Assembly: GCA_021300455.1 (NCBI GenBank) | Contig: JAJTDP010000008.1 | Span: 1-64,000 of the forward strand | Direction: 5' to 3' | Origin: Sediminibacterium sp. | GTDB lineage: Bacteria; Bacteroidota; Bacteroidia; Chitinophagales; Chitinophagaceae | Length of the DNA: 64,000 nt | Shown here: positions 47,801-59,945 of the stretch, one piece after another | Layout: every line of letters begins with the position of its first letter | Numbering within the stretch: position 1 is the stretch's first letter | Position numbers and translations under genes: made by a program | The notes under the pieces: generated by a model | The model's database searches: none | Told to the model about the DNA's origin: nothing | The model's input: only the letters and a program-made list of their open reading frames with translations

Positions 47801-50779
47801 TTATTTCTTTTTTTCTTCACGACCCAATGGGCGTGTTTTTGCAAAGTCAACTAGTACGGGTGCCGCTACAAAGATAGAAGAGTAAGTACCAGTGATAACT
47901 CCAATTAACATTGCGAATGCAAAACCTCTTGTTACTTCTCCACCGAAGATGAATAAGATTAAGATAGTTAAGAACACAGTTAAAGAAGTCATAATAGTAC
48001 GACTCAATGTTTGGTTGATGGCTTTATTAATGATAGTCGCATTATCTACACCTTTCATTAATTGACTGTCCTCACGAATACGGTCATATACAATTACAGT
48101 ATCGTTCATAGAGAAACCAATTACGGTTAATATAGCTGCGATAAAGTGTTGGTCAATCTCTAATGGGAAAGGCACCACTTTTCTTAAGAAACTAAATACG
48201 ATTAAAGTAACGAATACATCGTGCAATAAAGAGAAGATGGTTCCTAAAGAATATCTCCAATCACGGAAACGTATAAAGATGTATAAACAAATTGCTAATA
48301 ATGCAAAGATGGTTGCCTTGGTAGCACCTGCTTTTAAATCATCAGAGATAGTAGGAAGTACTGTTTGAGAACTTTGCTTATACTGAGAATCGAATTCTTT
48401 TAAAGAAGTTCCTGCTGGTAATTGCTTCTCCAAACCTTTGAATAATAAAGTTTCTACTTCTTCGTCAATATTATTGCCTTGTTCTTTAATTTTATAAGAA
48501 GTGGTAATGTTAATTTGGTTCTTAGAATCTACTGTTTTAATGATAGGAGACTCGCCGAATACTTTTTTCAAGTCTTCTCTTACTGCTTCAATATTCACTG
48601 CTTTAGCAAACTTGATAGTATAACTTCTTCCTCCAGCAAATTCAACACCTTCGTCAAATCCGTTAAAGAAACTAGCAATACCCATTACTAATACAACAGC
48701 AGATAATACATATGCATACTTTCTGAATTCAATGAATTTAAATGATGCATGCTTGAAGATACCTCTTGAAACTTTAGTGAAATATTCGAAGTGTCTGTTT
48801 TTGCTTGTGTAGATATCGGTAATTAAACGAGATACTAAAATTCCGCAGAATAAAGAAAGTAAAATACCAATGATTTGCGTTGTAGCAAAACCAAGTACTG
48901 GACCTAAACCAAAGTAAGCTAAGATACAAGCTGTTAATAGGGTAGTAACGTGTGCATCCAATACTGGAGACATTGAACGTTTATAACCATCTGTGACAGC
49001 CAACTGATAACTTTTTCCTTTCGTTAACTCCTCTTTAATTCTCTCAAATATAATTACGTTGGTATCTACCGCCATACCAATGGTTAATACTAAACCTGCA
49101 ATACCAGGTGCTGTTAAAGTAAAACCTAAGGCGCTTAATATACCAATCGTGAAAAGTAAGTTTAATACTAAGGCGATATTCGCTACCCATCCACCTGTGT
49201 TAAAGTATAATAACATTAATGCGAAAATGACAAGGAAAGATATTCCAAATGCCATCGCACCACCTTGAATAGAAGCCAAACCTAAAGTAGGACCTACTAA
49301 CTGCTCTTGAACAATTTTAGCAGGTGCTGGTAATTTACCACTCTCTAAAATTTCAGCTAAGTCTTGTGCTGTTTTTAAAGTATAGTTTCCAGAGATAGAA
49401 GAATTACCCGTCGTAATTGCATCATTTACATTCGGTGCTGAATAAACAATATTATCAAGTACGATAGCAAGCGGCTTGCCTACATTTTTAGAAGTCATCT
49501 TAGCCCAAATGCTGGTACCTAATTTATCCATATTCATTTTGATGGCAACTTTTCCGCGCTCATCAAAATCTTGTGCTGCATTGGCAACATGGTCACCTTC
49601 TAATTCTGCTTGACCATTATCTAAAGTTTTAATTGCATAAATTGGAAGTACGTCTTTGTTTTTAGGATCTTCGCTTTCGTTCTTACCATACATAAATACC
49701 AAGTTCGAAGGGAACTTAGATTTTACTTCAGGCATAGCTAAATAGGCGTTTAATTTACTTGTATCCTTTTTTAAAGTGTAACCAATTTCAGCAGGAAAAA
49801 TGTATTGACCATTTTTTCCTTGATAAGGTTGCGTAAACTGAACTGTTTTTAATAAAGGGTTTTTATTAAGGTTCAATTTAGAAGTATCTGCCTTTACTAA
49901 ACTATTCGTGTCTGAAACTCCATTTAAACTTGCTTCAATAGCTTTATCGGCAGCAATAATGCCGTTTTGAAAATCTTTGTTTTCAAAAGTATACACTTCA
50001 AAAAATTGAAGGTTCGCTGTAGATTGTAAATAAGAACGAACACGCTCTTTATCGTTCACACCTGCTAATTCAATATTGATAATACCTTTAGTGGCATCTG
50101 AATTGATATTAGGAGAGGCTAGACCAAAACGGTCGATACGCGTTCTTAAAATACGGTAAGTATTATTGAAAGCCTGAGTAGATTGTATTTTTAAGTAAGT
50201 AACGGTAGCGTCGTCAGAAGCGTCAAACTTTAATTTACCATTACTTCTAGTGGCAAATAAAGGGGCTAATTTTCCCGTTGGATTGATAGTCGCATATTCA
50301 TCTCTGAATAAAGATATTAAATCGGCACGGCTGTTGGCTTTCTTTTGGACTGCATTATTTAAAGCAGTGTTGAAAGAAGCGTCCTTTGTGTAGTTGGCGA
50401 GTGATTTAATTAAACCATCCAAGCCCACTTCCATGGTTACACTCATACCACCTTGTAAATCAAGGCCTAACATTAATTCTTTTTCTTTAGCAGAACCATA
50501 AGTCGTTAAACCAAAAGCCAATTTACTATCTTTGGTGCTGTCTAATAGATTCTTATAATAAGCTTTTTGAATATCGTTTAAGCTATCGTTGTACAATAAT
50601 TGCTCTTCTTTAATAGAAGGGTATACTTGTTCTGCTTTTGGGAACTTTTTGATCCATGAGCTAGCCTTCGCTTCCATGGCTTTTTCGTGACTTCTTACGA
50701 ACCAAGTAAATGACAATTGGTAAAGACAAATTAAAATAAGCGCAATTGTAAAAAAGCGCACTAATCCTTTGAGTTGCAT
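47801..50779 (-). CDS. secDF: protein translocase subunit SecDF (fused)
   Basis: LGLDLQGGMSVTMEV, AGLVLTIGMAVDTNVIIFERIKEEL, GFSMNDTVIVYDRIRED. Confidence 0.97.
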   Translation of the reverse strand: MQLKGLVRFFTIALILICLYQLSFTWFVRSHEKAMEAKASSWIKKFPKAEQVYPSIKEEQLLYNDSLNDIQKAYYKNLLDSTKDSKLAFGLTTYGSAKEKELMLGLDLQGGMSVTMEVGLDGLIKSLANYTKDASFNTALNNAVQKKANSRADLISLFRDEYATINPTGKLAPLFATRSNGKLKFDASDDATVTYLKIQSTQAFNNTYRILRTRIDRFGLASPNINSDATKGIINIELAGVNDKERVRSYLQSTANLQFFEVYTFENKDFQNGIIAADKAIEASLNGVSDTNSLVKADTSKLNLNKNPLLKTVQFTQPYQGKNGQYIFPAEIGYTLKKDTSKLNAYLAMPEVKSKFPSNLVFMYGKNESEDPKNKDVLPIYAIKTLDNGQAELEGDHVANAAQDFDERGKVAIKMNMDKLGTSIWAKMTSKNVGKPLAIVLDNIVYSAPNVNDAITTGNSSISGNYTLKTAQDLAEILESGKLPAPAKIVQEQLVGPTLGLASIQGGAMAFGISFLVIFALMLLYFNTGGWVANIALVLNLLFTIGILSALGFTLTAPGIAGLVLTIGMAVDTNVIIFERIKEELTKGKSYQLAVTDGYKRSMSPVLDAHVTTLLTACILAYFGLGPVLGFATTQIIGILLSLFCGILVSRLITDIYTSKNRHFEYFTKVSRGIFKHASFKFIEFRKYAYVLSAVVLVMGIASFFNGFDEGVEFAGGRSYTIKFAKAVNIEAVREDLKKVFGESPIIKTVDSKNQINITTSYKIKEQGNNIDEEVETLLFKGLEKQLPAGTSLKEFDSQYKQSSQTVLPTISDDLKAGATKATIFALLAICLYIFIRFRDWRYSLGTIFSLLHDVFVTLIVFSFLRKVVPFPLEIDQHFIAAILTVIGFSMNDTVIVYDRIREDSQLMKGVDNATIINKAINQTLSRTIMTSLTVFLTILILFIFGGEVTRGFAFAMLIGVITGTYSSIFVAAPVLVDFAKTRPLGREEKKK

Positions 50780-50850
50780 AATAGTGTGGTTAACTGATTT
50801 TTAGTCGGCAAATATAGTGGAAAGAGGCCAAAATAAAGGCTAAAAAGCCA

Positions 50851-51327
50851 TTATTTTACCTTCAACAGGCTTACATCAAAGTACAAGGGAGAGTTGCCTG
50901 GTATACTGCCACTTCCTCTTGATCCATAACCTAATGAAGATGGTATAAGGATTTTGATTTGGCCACCTTCACCTATCAAGGGAAGGGCTATTTGCCAGCC
51001 TGGAATAAGGTTATTTAAGGGAAAGGTGATAGTACCACTGTCAAAGGTCTGGTCATTCATTAATTTACCTGTATAAGTGACTGTAATTGTGCTAGTTAGC
51101 CTAGGCTTATTGCTATTTCCTGCAGTAATTATTTGATATAAAACGCCAGATGGGTCTGATACATAAGTAATATTGTTTTTAGCAGCATAGCCGGTCATTT
51201 GATCTTTTTCGCTAGCCGAAGACTTACTACAGCTCATTTGGCTGAATATTCCCAACATAAGAAGGATGGCTACTGTTAAATTGCGAAAAATGAGGGTATA
51301 ACGGGTTTTGGAGATCATATTATTCAT
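50851..51327 (-). CDS. FKBP-type peptidyl-prolyl cis-trans isomerase lipoprotein
   Basis: MSCSK lipobox; VTYTGKLMNDQTFDSG, IPGWQIALPLIGEGGQIKILIPSSLGYGSRG. Confidence 0.92.
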   Translation of the reverse strand: MNNMISKTRYTLIFRNLTVAILLMLGIFSQMSCSKSSASEKDQMTGYAAKNNITYVSDPSGVLYQIITAGNSNKPRLTSTITVTYTGKLMNDQTFDSGTITFPLNNLIPGWQIALPLIGEGGQIKILIPSSLGYGSRGSGSIPGNSPLYFDVSLLKVK

Positions 51328-51554
51328 TTTTTATTTTTTAAGTGCTTTAATTCATTAAATCTTTGTTCATTCATCTCGGAGGTAAATTGCTGGTATAGCC
51401 ATGCAAATCCAAAGGAGAATAGTACAATAGCAATCATAATCCATAAACCAAAACTTAAACCTATTAAAAAAGGCTTGCGTTTATAATGGGGTAGGGTTCT
51501 TTCTTTTTCCCATTGCAGGTAGAACTTTTCTTCTTCCGGGCTAATCATGGGCAA
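51324..51554 (-). CDS. hypothetical small single-TM protein
   Basis: 76 aa, ATGA-type overlap with the FKBP gene; one hydrophobic segment. Confidence 0.6.
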   Translation of the reverse strand: MPMISPEEEKFYLQWEKERTLPHYKRKPFLIGLSFGLWIMIAIVLFSFGFAWLYQQFTSEMNEQRFNELKHLKNKK

Positions 51555-51664
51555 ATTTATGCATTGATTTTTAAATTAGACATTCATTGCTTACATTTAA
51601 TTTCCAAATGGATATTGATGAACCTTCCAGAATGGCTGGATTGGTAAAAAATAAAAACTTGATC

Positions 51665-52243
51665 ATGAAATCTTTTTTTACAAAATGGGGACTGACTATT
51701 AGCTTAGTTATTATTATCATTCATTTTTTAGCCCAATTTTTAGGGGAAGAATATAAACTAGTGGAGAATATTAGTAAGGGGCTATTTTTGCCCTCGTTGA
51801 TGATGTATTTATATTTTCAGCCGAATGTATACAATAAGCCTGGGAAAAATTTAGTGATGTTAGGATTACTAGGCTCCTTTTTTGGAGATGTATTACTTGG
51901 CTTCTGTTGGTTTATTTATTTTCAATTAAGCACTGCCATAGGACCCTTAATTTATCCGATACTGGTATATATGGCACTCATTTGCTCAGCGGCTTTAATG
52001 GCTATTCATATTGCTAATCATAAGCCCATCAAAATTATTGCCAATAACTTTTGGATACCAGGCATGTTATTTTTTATAGCATCAGACGCTATTTTAGCTT
52101 TTAATAAATTCGATTGGGCTATTAATGATCCTATTGATAATATTGGACTTGTTGTTATGTTTACTTATGGACTAGCGCAGTTTTTATTAGTGAAAGGTTT
52201 TCAAATGTATTTTACAACAAAATTAGTAGACACTAAGGCTTAA
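51665..52243 (+). CDS. YhhN/TMEM86-family protein (lysoplasmalogenase-like)
   Basis: Polytopic; GLLGSFFGDVLLGF, FFIASDAILAFNKF, GLAQFLLVKG; start likely MKSFF at 51665. Confidence 0.78.
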   Translation: MKSFFTKWGLTISLVIIIIHFLAQFLGEEYKLVENISKGLFLPSLMMYLYFQPNVYNKPGKNLVMLGLLGSFFGDVLLGFCWFIYFQLSTAIGPLIYPILVYMALICSAALMAIHIANHKPIKIIANNFWIPGMLFFIASDAILAFNKFDWAINDPIDNIGLVVMFTYGLAQFLLVKGFQMYFTTKLVDTKA

Positions 52244-52263
52244 ATTTTATATACTTAATCGCA

Positions 52264-52301
52264 TAAAAAAACCTCCTCGAAAAATCGAGGAGGTTTTTTT
52301 T
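52264..52301. terminator. bidirectional intrinsic terminator
   Basis: aaaaaaacctcctcgaaaaatcgaggaggttttttt between convergent genes. Confidence 0.9.
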
Positions 52302-52332
52302 ATTTCTTGATGCGATACAATCGCTTTCAATA

Positions 52333-53970
<1,638 letters not shown>

Positions 53971-54018
53971 ATAAACTTATTTTATTTCGTTAATTAATAG
54001 TTCTACTTACTTTAACAA

Positions 54019-54300
54019 TTATACAATTGCTAAAATATCGCTTTCGCGCATGATCAATAAATCTTGACCTTCAATTTGAATTTCTGTTCCAGCGTATTTA
54101 CCGTATAAAACGTTATCGCCTACTTTTACAGTTACGGGTTCGTCTTTTTTACCTGTTCCAGCAGCAAGTACTACACCACGTTGTGGTTTTTCTTTTGCAG
54201 TATCAGGGATGATGATTCCTCCAGCTGTTTTTTCTTCTGCAGCGGCAGGCTTAACTATTACTCTGTCATGTAGAGGAGTAATGTTTAATTTCTTAGCCAT
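54019..54300 (-). CDS. groES: co-chaperonin GroES
   Basis: [38 protein letters not shown]. Confidence 0.98.
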   Translation of the reverse strand: MAKKLNITPLHDRVIVKPAAAEEKTAGGIIIPDTAKEKPQRGVVLAAGTGKKDEPVTVKVGDNVLYGKYAGTEIQIEGQDLLIMRESDILAIV

Positions 54301-54531
54301 ACTTTATCGTTTTTTGTTTATTAATAAATATTGTAATTCCTATACATCGATAACCGTGCCACTGCAATTTTTACCTACTGAATAGGTCAAATTTTCAGTT
54401 TTATTGTTTTTCAAGCGTAAGGGAAGCAAATCTATGCCTAAAATTGCATGATACGCAAAGGATTATGGTAAAAAATGTCAGTTTTTACCAATAATTTTAG
54501 ATAGATTTGCAGCCGTTTAGCTCTTATACAT

Positions 54532-55446
54532 ATGATGAACCGAAGAAATATTAGAATTAAAGTAATGCAGGTGCTGTATATGGTTGAAAATCAAAACCAA
54601 AGCAGTCCCGGCTCCCTACTTCAGAAGGAATTTGACAAAACGCGTAATTTATTCGTTTTCCTTGTTCATCTTGTACACCAAGTAGCCTTGTATGCCGAAG
54701 TAGAGGCAGGGCAGAGAGCCTCCAAAAATTTACCCAATCAAGCCGATTTATCCGTTAATATTAAGTTAGCTGGCAATAGTATTGTCTGGCTAACGATTGA
54801 GTCGGAGAAATTTAAAAAAGCATTGGCCCTGGTGAATCCAGCTCAATGGTTGGACGAGGATATTGTAAAAACTTTGTTTAGAAACCTATCTGAATCTGCA
54901 ATTTATAAAACCTATATCGAGGATCAAAGTAGAGACAAAGCCAAAGAGAAAGAGATACTTAAATATATATTCGGCACCCTTATTTTAGAGTCGGATAATA
55001 TTTTAGAATATATTGACGAGCGTTTTGCGAACTGGGAAGATGAAGGAGATATGATGGTGGGTTTTATCTTGGATTATTTGCAAAAGCCAGGCAGCATTGA
55101 TTTTCTAGATTTAGTGGGTGAGGAGAAAATGAAATTCGCTACTGAATTACTACAAACTGCTATCGATAAAAAAGGATATACAGAAGAAGTGATTAAGCCT
55201 AAATTAAATAACTGGGACCCAGAACGTATAGCAGTAATAGATATGATACTACTTCGTTTGGGCGTTTGTGAATTATTGTATTTTGATACCATACCTACCA
55301 AGGTGACTATAAACGAGTATATTGATTTAGCCAAGGACTATAGTACCGAACAAAGTGGTCATTTTGTGAATGGTATTTTGGATAATATACATAAAGAGTT
55401 AGTGGGTTCGGGAAAAATTCAAAAAATAAGTCACAAAGCAAAATAG
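54532..55446 (+). CDS. nusB: transcription antitermination factor NusB
   Basis: MMNRRNIRIKVMQVLYM; C-terminal NusB fold WDPERIAVIDMILLRLGVCELLYFDTIPTKVTINEYIDLAKDYSTEQSGHFVNGILD. Confidence 0.93.
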   Translation: MMNRRNIRIKVMQVLYMVENQNQSSPGSLLQKEFDKTRNLFVFLVHLVHQVALYAEVEAGQRASKNLPNQADLSVNIKLAGNSIVWLTIESEKFKKALALVNPAQWLDEDIVKTLFRNLSESAIYKTYIEDQSRDKAKEKEILKYIFGTLILESDNILEYIDERFANWEDEGDMMVGFILDYLQKPGSIDFLDLVGEEKMKFATELLQTAIDKKGYTEEVIKPKLNNWDPERIAVIDMILLRLGVCELLYFDTIPTKVTINEYIDLAKDYSTEQSGHFVNGILDNIHKELVGSGKIQKISHKAK

Positions 55447-55496
55447 CCAAATAGTTTCTTTGCATTATATTTACTCATAATTATAAATAAATTAAA

Positions 55497-55802
55497 ATGA
55501 CACAAATTTTATTACAAGCACCTCAAGGTGGCGGTACTTTTCAATTGGTGATGTTAGGTGGTATCATACTCGTATTCTGGTTTTTTATGATTCGTCCACA
55601 AGCTAAAAAAGCAAAAGAGCAAAAGAAGTTTATTGACGATATTCAAAAAGGAGACAAAGTAGTTACTATCGCTGGTATTCATGGTACTGTGAATAAAGTA
55701 AACGAAGACAATACCATTCAATTAGAAGTAAGCCCTGGTTCTTACTTGAAAATTGAAAAATCATCTATAAGCTTAGAGTGGTCAAAAACCAACCCTAAAT
55801 AA
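55497..55802 (+). CDS. yajC: preprotein translocase subunit YajC
   Basis: FWFFMIRPQAKKAKEQKKFIDDIQKGDKVVTIAGIHGTV. Confidence 0.95.
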   Translation: MTQILLQAPQGGGTFQLVMLGGIILVFWFFMIRPQAKKAKEQKKFIDDIQKGDKVVTIAGIHGTVNKVNEDNTIQLEVSPGSYLKIEKSSISLEWSKTNPK

Positions 55803-55820
55803 TTATAATTGGTTTGATTA

Positions 55821-55861
55821 AAAAAAGTCCGAAATTGGGGTAACTAATTTCGGACTTTTTT
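55821..55861 (+). terminator. intrinsic terminator after yajC, abutting the coaE start
   Basis: aaaaaagtccgaaattggggtaactaatttcggactttttt. Confidence 0.85.
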
Positions 55862-56452
55862 ATGTCTAAGATGATCGGCCTTACGGGGGGAATAGGTGCG
55901 GGTAAAACCATGGTAGCCAAAATATTTGAGAACCTTGGTGTGCCTGTATTCAATGCAGATGATACTGCTAAGCAGTTGATGCAAACAAGTCCTGAAATTA
56001 AAACTGCACTCATTCAACAATTTGGAGAGAAGGTTTATGAGAATGGTATATTGCAAAAAGCCTACTTGTCTTCCATCGTTTTTTCCGACGCGCATCAGTT
56101 AGCCTTATTAAATTCAATTGTACATCCTATTACTATTCAAGCTGCCTGGGACTGGGCCAAATTGCAAACAGCCCCATATGTTATTAAAGAAGCAGCTCTT
56201 TTATTTGAATCGAGTGCAGTGGAAGGTTTAGACTTTGTTATTGGGGTGACAGCATCTATGCCTTTAAGAATTCAAAGAATTATGCAAAGAGATAATTGTA
56301 CGAAGCAAGAAGCTGAAAAAAGAATGCATCATCAAATTAGTGATACGATTAAAATGAAATTATGTGATAAAGTAATTGTGAATGATGAGATACAATTATT
56401 AACTCCACAGGTTCTAGCCATTCATGAATTTATACTGGCTTCTGTAATTTAA
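55862..56452 (+). CDS. coaE: dephospho-CoA kinase
   Basis: IGLTGGIGAGKTMVAKIFENLGVPVFNADDTAKQL. Confidence 0.95.
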   Translation: MSKMIGLTGGIGAGKTMVAKIFENLGVPVFNADDTAKQLMQTSPEIKTALIQQFGEKVYENGILQKAYLSSIVFSDAHQLALLNSIVHPITIQAAWDWAKLQTAPYVIKEAALLFESSAVEGLDFVIGVTASMPLRIQRIMQRDNCTKQEAEKRMHHQISDTIKMKLCDKVIVNDEIQLLTPQVLAIHEFILASVI

Positions 56453-57389
56453 AGCAGGCTCTTTTCAATCTTCCATCAAAATCAAATGGGGTAGTAGCCT
56501 TGGTAATATCTTTAATGAGTTTAGTATGAATACTTTCCGACTCTAATTTAAAATGAGTAAAATTAGTACTAAAATATAAGATACCTCCTGGTTTCATGGC
56601 GCGAAGTACATCATTAATGAGTTCAACATGGTCCCTTTGAATATCTAATACATCCTTCATTCTTTTACTATTGCTAAAAGTAGGAGGGTCCATAACCACT
56701 AAATCATATTTATTAGCAGGCAAGGTTTTTAAATACTGCTTTACATCGGCGTGAATAAATTGATAAGCAAGTTTATTATTTAATTTATTCAAAGCAAAAT
56801 TATCTTCGCTCCAGGCTAAATAAGTTTTAGATAAATCAACAGAGGTAACGGTTTTAGCACCCGCTGCTGCCGCATATACAGAGAAAGAGCTTGTATAGGA
56901 AAATAAATTTAAAAACTCAGTGCCCTTACACTCTGCTTGCACCATTTGTCTTGTAATACGGTGGTCTAAAAACAAACCAGAATCTAAGTAGTCGGTTAGA
57001 TTTACTTTAAATTGTAAACCATTTTCATTCACTGTAATTATTTTTGAAATAGGCAGGGTTTCTTCTTTCTCATATTGCTCTTCTTTATGATCCATTCTCT
57101 TACGCACCCTTAAATACATATTTTCAATGGGCAAACCCGTGACGCCCGCTATACATTTTTTGGTTTCAGTTAACCAAGTCTCATGTTCTTCATCAGTTAA
57201 ACTATGGCGGCGATTGTATTCAGCTATATAAATATAGTCTTCGTAAATTTCAACACAAACGGGGAATTCTGGAAGGTCGTGGTCATACAATCGCCAGCAG
57301 CTAATATTTTGTCGTTTAGCTTGTTTAATGCGGTGCTTATAATTTTTAAGCAACCTGTTTTCAAACATTTGAAATTTCTCTGGCGTCAC
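56430..57389 (-). CDS. class I SAM-dependent methyltransferase resembling the RlmK half of E. coli RlmKL
   Basis: FENRLLKNYKHRIKQAKRQNISCWRLYDHDLPEFPV, VNLTDYLDSGLFLDHRITRQMV, VVMDPPTFSNSKRM. Confidence 0.9.
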   Translation of the reverse strand: MTPEKFQMFENRLLKNYKHRIKQAKRQNISCWRLYDHDLPEFPVCVEIYEDYIYIAEYNRRHSLTDEEHETWLTETKKCIAGVTGLPIENMYLRVRKRMDHKEEQYEKEETLPISKIITVNENGLQFKVNLTDYLDSGLFLDHRITRQMVQAECKGTEFLNLFSYTSSFSVYAAAAGAKTVTSVDLSKTYLAWSEDNFALNKLNNKLAYQFIHADVKQYLKTLPANKYDLVVMDPPTFSNSKRMKDVLDIQRDHVELINDVLRAMKPGGILYFSTNFTHFKLESESIHTKLIKDITKATTPFDFDGRLKRACFKLQKPV

Positions 57390-58579
57390 TATTTTAATTT
57401 AGCCAAGGCCTCTTTAATTCTAGCCCAAGCTCTTTCAATATTTGGCATGCTATTGGCAAAAGAGAAACGAACACAGTTAGGTTCTCCAAAAGCGTCTCCC
57501 ATTACAGAAGATACATTGGCCTCATTTAAAATATACATGCTAAAATCGGGTGCATTTTTAATAGTAGTGGTGCCATCAGATTTACCATAATAAGCACTTA
57601 CATCTGGGAATACATAAAATGCTCCTTGAGGCGCAAAGCATTTAAAGCCAGGTATATCATTTACAAGTACTAATGTTTTTGCACGACGACGCGTAAATTC
57701 TTCTGTCATTTCAATAGAAGGTTTTAAATCGCCTATTAAAGCAGTGACTGCTGCTTTTTGCGTAATACTACAAGTGCCTGAAGTAAATTGACCTTGTAAT
57801 TTTTCCATGGCCTTTGCTAATTCAACACTTGAAGCAGTATAGCCTAAACGCCAGCCAGTCATAGCAAAACCTTTACTTAATCCATTTATGACAATTGTTT
57901 GATCCTTGACCTCTGCAAATTGCGCAATACTTTCATGCTTACCTTCAAAATTGATGTACTCGTATATTTCATCTGATAATATAGTAATGCCCGGATATTT
58001 TTTAAATAAATTAGCAAGTGCTTCTAATTCAGCTTTATTATATACTGCACCTGATGGGTTATTGGGGGAAGAGAACATGAATACTTTTGTTCTTGAGGTA
58101 ATGGCAGCTTCTACTTGTGCAGGACTTACTTTAAAACCATCTTCTACGGTGCTTCTAATTTCTACTACCTTACCTCTAGCAATTTTTACTAATTCAGAAT
58201 AAGTAACCCAATAAGGTGTTGGAATGATTACTTCATCACCATCGTCTACCAAGGCTAAAATAGCATTGGCTAAACTTTGTTTAGCGCCAGTGGATGTAAT
58301 AATATTTTCTGGTTTATAATCTAAATTATTATCACGTTTTAATTTACTGCAAACAGCTTCTCTTAAATCGGCGAAACCAGCTACTGGTGTATAGTGAGAC
58401 CAGTTATCGTTGATGGCTTTAATAGCAGCCTCTTTAATATGTTGAGGGGTATCGAAGTCGGGTTCTCCCAAACTTAAGTCAATAACATCTTTGCCTTGCG
58501 CTCTTAGTTCACGGCCTAATTTGGCCATCTTTAAAGTTTCTGGCTCACTGAATCTGTTTAATAGAGAAGATAATATCAT
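57389..58579 (-). CDS. pyridoxal phosphate-dependent aminotransferase (class I/II, AspC-like)
   Basis: DLSLGEPDFDTPQHIKEAAIKAI, SSPNNPSGAVYNKAE, VINGLSKGFAMTGWRLGY. Confidence 0.95.
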   Translation of the reverse strand: MILSSLLNRFSEPETLKMAKLGRELRAQGKDVIDLSLGEPDFDTPQHIKEAAIKAINDNWSHYTPVAGFADLREAVCSKLKRDNNLDYKPENIITSTGAKQSLANAILALVDDGDEVIIPTPYWVTYSELVKIARGKVVEIRSTVEDGFKVSPAQVEAAITSRTKVFMFSSPNNPSGAVYNKAELEALANLFKKYPGITILSDEIYEYINFEGKHESIAQFAEVKDQTIVINGLSKGFAMTGWRLGYTASSVELAKAMEKLQGQFTSGTCSITQKAAVTALIGDLKPSIEMTEEFTRRRAKTLVLVNDIPGFKCFAPQGAFYVFPDVSAYYGKSDGTTTIKNAPDFSMYILNEANVSSVMGDAFGEPNCVRFSFANSMPNIERAWARIKEALAKLK

Positions 58580-58676
58580 AATTGCTTATTTGAGATTCAA
58601 ATTTCGCAAATAAATCGCAAACAGACGTAAGTTTTAGACCTTGAATGCCCATTAATTATTCCCTTTCTATTAACAT

Positions 58677-59924
58677 CTATTTGGCAGCTTCAAGCAAGGC
58701 GGTAAAATTGGGGAGAAAGGCTTTTTTGCGTTGAAGTTCGTAGTTGTAAATTAACTGGCCTAAGTTTTTATAAAAAGGATAGCCTACTGAATCGTAGTCA
58801 TACATACTATCGTTGATAATGCCATCGCTATTGCAATAGATTACGGCACTTAACATAAACTCAATCTTTTTCTCTGGGTCCATCACATAGGCAATGTCTA
58901 ATAAAAAGCCATAAGCGTCACCTACTTTATTGAATATTTTAAGATGAGAGGGGAAGGGGCCTTGCTCAGATCCTGTGTAAAAAAACTTGCAATAAGATGG
59001 CCAGTAGTTAGCCGTATCATAAGTAGGATACTGCGATTCGTTGGGTAAGGTATGCATATAATGCAATAAAAACTTTCTATCCTCGGTGGTTAAATTAAAT
59101 CTTTGAGAAGGGGGCGTTTGATCATAGAATAGAACCGATTTTAAAATATGGGTAAGGTCGCTTAGATAAATTCTATTTTTATCCGAAAAGTTTAATGGGC
59201 CTTTGATTAAGGAATCTTGGTTGTTTATATAACCATCACCTATAAAGGCATTGTAATAAGGAAGGCTATCTTTATTAAATGCAGCAGGCTGATGGTAAAT
59301 TTTTTTTCCTTGCTCATTATAAAAGTTAATGGCCTGTGTGCTTCTATTTTCTTTGGCAGTTCTGCCTAACTCAATTCGGTTTCTGATGTAAACATCTTTA
59401 TAGCCTTTCTTAGCTAATTGCTCGTGCACTGTATGTGGTGTTACAAATTCAAATAACCTATTGGCTGCATTGTTTTCACTTATTAAAAATATTTCCTTAA
59501 TAGCCTGTTCAATATTTTGTGTGCCATTAATAGAGTAGGGGTTATTATAAATTTGTTCTTGCCTATCAGATACACTATCGTATACCATGAGTGTAGACTT
59601 TGTAAGTCCTTTTACTTTTAAATTATTAATTTTTTCTAGTGCTAAAAAAGCCAAGGGCATTTTAACGGTACTGGCTGGATAAAAATATTCTTTGGGATTC
59701 AGCCTATAGCTATACTCTTTAAAATGAGGAACATTATTTTTATCTCTATTTATTTGAGTATATAAAATTTGAAGACGGTAGTCATTGGGGTTGGCAAGAA
59801 TTTTACCAAATTGAGCTGGTTTTTGCAGCATTAATTTTTCAAGTAAATTAGCATCCGACTGCGCTGTAGCATTCAGTGCAAATAAAAGTAGACCGCTTAT
59901 AATGCTGGTAAATTTCATATTCAA
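58677..59924 (-). CDS. serine hydrolase (class A beta-lactamase-like fold), secreted
   Basis: Signal peptide; STVKMPLAFLALEKI (SxxK), SENNAANRLFEF (SxN). Confidence 0.82.
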   Translation of the reverse strand: MNMKFTSIISGLLLFALNATAQSDANLLEKLMLQKPAQFGKILANPNDYRLQILYTQINRDKNNVPHFKEYSYRLNPKEYFYPASTVKMPLAFLALEKINNLKVKGLTKSTLMVYDSVSDRQEQIYNNPYSINGTQNIEQAIKEIFLISENNAANRLFEFVTPHTVHEQLAKKGYKDVYIRNRIELGRTAKENRSTQAINFYNEQGKKIYHQPAAFNKDSLPYYNAFIGDGYINNQDSLIKGPLNFSDKNRIYLSDLTHILKSVLFYDQTPPSQRFNLTTEDRKFLLHYMHTLPNESQYPTYDTANYWPSYCKFFYTGSEQGPFPSHLKIFNKVGDAYGFLLDIAYVMDPEKKIEFMLSAVIYCNSDGIINDSMYDYDSVGYPFYKNLGQLIYNYELQRKKAFLPNFTALLEAAK

Positions 59925-59945
59925 ATGTAAAGAATCTGAATTGAA

